In this document: positions 61,525-64,000 of the stretch, one piece after another
Layout of the letters: each line of letters starts with the position of its first letter
Numbering within the stretch: position 1 is the stretch's first letter
Origin: Paenibacillus lycopersici
GTDB taxonomy: Bacteria > Bacillota > Bacilli > Paenibacillales > Paenibacillaceae
NCBI RefSeq assembly: GCF_010119935.1
Contig: NZ_CP048209.1
Location: 5,871,001-5,935,000, forward strand
Direction: 5' to 3'
Length of the DNA stretch: 64,000 bases
Notes under the pieces: generated by a model
The model's database searches: none
What the model was told of the DNA's origin: nothing
What the model saw: only the letters and a program-made list of their open reading frames with translations
Translations under genes and position numbers: made by a program

Positions 61525-62478
61525 TTATAGATCCTTGGACGACAGCAGCTTCATTACGAGTCGTCCCAGGCCGAAGGTCAGGAAGAACAGGAAGACCGCG
61601 ATCGCCGAGGCGTAACCGAGCTCGAATCGAATGAATGCATAGTCGAACAAATGGGAGATGATCGTGTGTCCCGCGTAGTTCGGGCTCGGCATGCCGGCAA
61701 TGGCCACGGCGATATCGAAGACCCCGAAAGCGGCCACGATGGAATTGACCGCGCCGAACAGCAGCTGCGGCTTCATCAAAGGCAGCGTAATGTACCACAG
61801 CTCCTGGAACCGGCTTGAGATGCCGTCGATCGACCCGGCCTCGTACAGCTCCGGCGATACGTTCTGCAGCCCCGCGAGGAATACCAGGAACCCCGTCCCC
61901 ATGCTCATCCAGAGCGAGACGATGATGATGACCGGCATGATCGTATCGGGGTCCGTCGTCCACAGAATCGGCTCGCTGATCATGCCCCAGCTCAGGAGCA
62001 GGTTATTCAGCAGGCCGTATCGGTCCCCGGAGAAAATGTACAGCCAGACGATGGACAACGCGATCCCGCTCGTGATGGACGGGACGTAGAAGGCGAGCGA
62101 GAACAGCATTTTCGCCCGCAGCGTATTAATGATCCACGCGAGCAGGAACGAAAGGCAATAACTCAGCGGCCCGCCGATGATAGCGAACACGAACGTGTTC
62201 TTGATCGACTTGATGAAGATGTCGTCTTCCAGGAACAGCACGCTGTAGTTGGAGAGACCGACCCACTTCGCGGGCTGCAGCATGTTGTAGTAGGTGAAGC
62301 TCAGATAGATCGACTGCACGACCGGCACGACGGTGAACATGATGAAGAGGATCAGGAAGGGGCTGAGGAATAAATACCCCAGCGCCGTCTTCCTTCCTGC
62401 CTGCGACAGTTTAAACCGCCGTTCCTTCCCCGCCGCCAGCCGAAGCGGATTGTCCGCGATTTCCACGCTGCGTTCCAT
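61525..62478 (-). CDS. Sugar ABC transporter permease (MalF type), first pair
   Basis: The 317-residue permease has a basic cytoplasmic N-terminus of about 35 residues, six membrane segments (YLFLSPFLILFIMFTVVPVV first) and the EAA-type loop YEAGSIDGISSRFQELWYIT. It lies 22 bp after the binding-protein gene. ATG 62478 follows AAGGAGGAG. Confidence 0.94.
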   Translation of the reverse strand: MERSVEIADNPLRLAAGKERRFKLSQAGRKTALGYLFLSPFLILFIMFTVVPVVQSIYLSFTYYNMLQPAKWVGLSNYSVLFLEDDIFIKSIKNTFVFAIIGGPLSYCLSFLLAWIINTLRAKMLFSLAFYVPSITSGIALSIVWLYIFSGDRYGLLNNLLLSWGMISEPILWTTDPDTIMPVIIIVSLWMSMGTGFLVFLAGLQNVSPELYEAGSIDGISSRFQELWYITLPLMKPQLLFGAVNSIVAAFGVFDIAVAIAGMPSPNYAGHTIISHLFDYAFIRFELGYASAIAVFLFFLTFGLGRLVMKLLSSKDL

Positions 62479-62500
62479 ACCGCTCCTCCTTCCGCGGAAG

Positions 62501-64000
62501 CTAATCCGGGGTGAACCCGAATTCCTTTTGCTTAGCCGCCAATTCCTTGTTGATATCTTTAATGCCCTGCTCCAGCGACTCGCGGGCGTTAGCCCCGCCG
62601 AGCACGACGCGGTTCCACGCGTTGTCGATGTTGCGCGCCGTGAAGTAGCCGCCGAGCACGTAAGGCTGTTCCTTGTAATACTTCCATTGGTCGGTGAGCG
62701 CCTTCAGGTCGTCTTCCGGCCATGGCAGCTGCTTGAACGCCTCGACGTTGGCCGTGTTCCAGCGCGCTTCTACGCCGAGCAATGCTTCCAGCTCCTGGCC
62801 GAACTGCTCTTGGCTCTCCGTGCTCGTCCACCATTTCAGGAACTCCCAGGCTTCCTTCTGATGCTTCGATTGTTTGAAGATCGCGACGGACTGCGCAAGG
62901 CCGCCGCTCGTCCGGTCGATCGTCCCGTCCGGCTTCTCGTGCCCCGGAGACGGCGCGACGCCCCAGCGTCCCACCAGCTCCGGCGCCGCGGTCGACATCA
63001 GCACGTAGGTCTGATAGTCCGCGATGCCGATCGGCATCTCGCCGGTACGGAAGCGGTTGAAGAAGTTCGCGTTGACCGGGAACTTGTAGTTCGTGTACAG
63101 CTCCGTCCATTCCGTGAACGCCTGGAACGCTTCCGGTGAATCGAGGCCGGACTTCATCCCGCCGTCCCGGTAATACTCGCCGCCGTTCTGATAGAGGAAC
63201 GGCATGAAGCCGAGCGACGTGATCGGATAATACATCTGCATGCCGTTCTGCTGCAGCACGGGGAGCATCGCGTAGGCGTCATTCCAGGTTTGCGGAATCG
63301 AGACGCCGAGTTCCTTCAAGATGTCCTTACGGTAGACAAGCACGTTGAAGTCCTGCGTCTCCGGCAGCGCGTAGCTGCCGCCGTTGTATTGGAACGGGAT
63401 GAGCGCGCCCGGCAGGAAACGCTTGCTGATCTCCGCGTAATCCGGAAATTTCGACAGGTCGACGGTCGCGTCGCGGATCGCGAACTCGACGGGCAGATGC
63501 GCGTCGACGCCTGTCGCCACGTCCGGCGCTCTGCCGGAGCTGGCCGCAAGCAGGAGCGTGTTGACGGAGCCGGAATTCAACTGGCCCGCGGGCAGCGTGT
63601 TGACGTTGATGCGGATGCCCGTCTTCGGCGTGAAGTCTTCTTCCGCCATTTCCTTCATAATCTCCGCCCATTCCTTGCCTCGGGCTACCCATACCTGCAG
63701 CACAGGGCCTTCATCGTCCGCGGACGATGACGCTTCCTTGCCATCCTCGCCGTAGACGCTGCCGACGCCCGTGTAATCCTTCGTGAAGGAGGCCGCGAAA
63801 TTCTTCACCGTGCTGACGGCCTTCTGCCAGAAGCTCGATTTCACGTTCGGATATTTCGTATCCGGCGCGCTGATCAGCAAGTAATCCAGCACGAGCGGCA
63901 CGTTCTGCAGCCCCGTCAGCAGCGTGCTGAGCGACGTCTGGCTGTTGCTCAGCTCGGACAGCTGACGCGGAATGGAGTCCGGATTGGCGACCATCCGTTC
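62501..64000 (-). CDS. Large sugar-binding protein, N-terminal part beyond window
   Basis: At least 500 residues; the frame stays open to the right edge, so the start is outside. The visible N-terminal 100 residues (TSLSTLLTGLQNVPLVLDYL, FWQKAVSTVKNFAASFTKDY) are extra; the family 1 binding fold starts at about residue 98 (VLQVWVARGKEWAEIMKEMA) and includes APDVATGVDAHLPVEFAIRD and LVYRKDILKELGVSIPQTWN, then WEFLKWWTSTESQEQFGQEL. The additional upstream domain makes it larger than the usual 430-550 residues. First visible gene of the eight-gene operon. Confidence 0.9.
   Translation of the reverse strand, partial: ERMVANPDSIPRQLSELSNSQTSLSTLLTGLQNVPLVLDYLLISAPDTKYPNVKSSFWQKAVSTVKNFAASFTKDYTGVGSVYGEDGKEASSSADDEGPVLQVWVARGKEWAEIMKEMAEEDFTPKTGIRINVNTLPAGQLNSGSVNTLLLAASSGRAPDVATGVDAHLPVEFAIRDATVDLSKFPDYAEISKRFLPGALIPFQYNGGSYALPETQDFNVLVYRKDILKELGVSIPQTWNDAYAMLPVLQQNGMQMYYPITSLGFMPFLYQNGGEYYRDGGMKSGLDSPEAFQAFTEWTELYTNYKFPVNANFFNRFRTGEMPIGIADYQTYVLMSTAAPELVGRWGVAPSPGHEKPDGTIDRTSGGLAQSVAIFKQSKHQKEAWEFLKWWTSTESQEQFGQELEALLGVEARWNTANVEAFKQLPWPEDDLKALTDQWKYYKEQPYVLGGYFTARNIDNAWNRVVLGGANARESLEQGIKDINKELAAKQKEFGFTPD

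Overview
The window looks like a chromosomal segment of a high-GC, spore-forming member of the Paenibacillaceae (Cohnella/Paenibacillus-like); this is inferred from gene content, not from a marker gene. Supporting signs are an H-type small acid-soluble spore protein, several LplB/LplC-type sugar permease pairs without their own ATPase, a membrane-anchored AraC regulator next to such a transporter, copper-amine-oxidase-N stalk domains, frequent GGAGG ribosome sites and frequent ATGA start/stop overlaps. No rRNA, tRNA, CRISPR array, prophage or intact insertion sequence was seen.

Layout. 1-11.6 kb: aldo/keto reductase (cut by the left edge) divergent from an HxlR regulator, an HD-GYP protein, an ECF sigma factor, a stalk-domain protein, a PAP2 phosphatase, a PP2C phosphatase, a GH51 arabinofuranosidase followed by a small DUF6171 zinc-ribbon-like protein, and an ECF sigma/anti-sigma pair whose sigma gene is frameshifted. 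10.7-15.2 kb: an AraC regulator divergent from a GHL6-type glycosidase-like protein, then a degraded YesN-type regulator. 15.3-19.2 kb: a polyamine ABC operon potABCD. 19.4-22.6 kb: small kinase, membrane protein, GNAT, Lrp regulator and a single chromate-transporter half. 22.6-24.0 kb: a carbohydrate-binding-module relic and a long 14-bp tandem array. 24.0-32.2 kb: a sugar-uptake locus read leftward (membrane AraC regulator, two permeases, binding protein, GH29 fucosidase-like enzyme). 32.5-34.7 kb: ArsR/AHSA1 pair and a GH25 lysozyme. 35.2-38.7 kb: glpK and glpD with an attenuator-like leader. 38.9-46 kb: sspH, an ArsB-type transporter, and mixed small genes (hydrolase, DUF805, GNAT, kinase, NUDIX, PhyH). 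46-53.8 kb: a glycolipid/cell-envelope operon (ykcB-like GT39, ykcC-like GT2, GtrA, GalU) divergent from an OmpR-type two-component system. 54.3-64 kb: an eight-gene leftward operon with two permease pairs, a large binding protein cut by the right edge, and three poorly characterised proteins (NHL/TPR, YIP1, DUF5696).

How it works together. Most of the window serves carbohydrate capture: GH51, GH29, GHL6 and two transport operons with local AraC-type control; the missing ATPase is presumably a shared MsmX-type protein encoded elsewhere. GlpK and GlpD feed glycerol into glycolysis. GalU makes UDP-glucose that the YkcC/GtrA/YkcB set could use, via a lipid-linked sugar, for envelope decoration, with the adjacent two-component system a likely regulator.

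Two themes stand out. First, the eight-gene operon at the right end is a coherent but functionally unassigned system. Second, the gaps carry many unrelated short tandem repeats (11, 12, 13, 14, 24, 41 bp units) plus diverged dispersed repeats; at least one set (four 11-bp boxes before the OmpR-type gene) has the geometry of a real operator.
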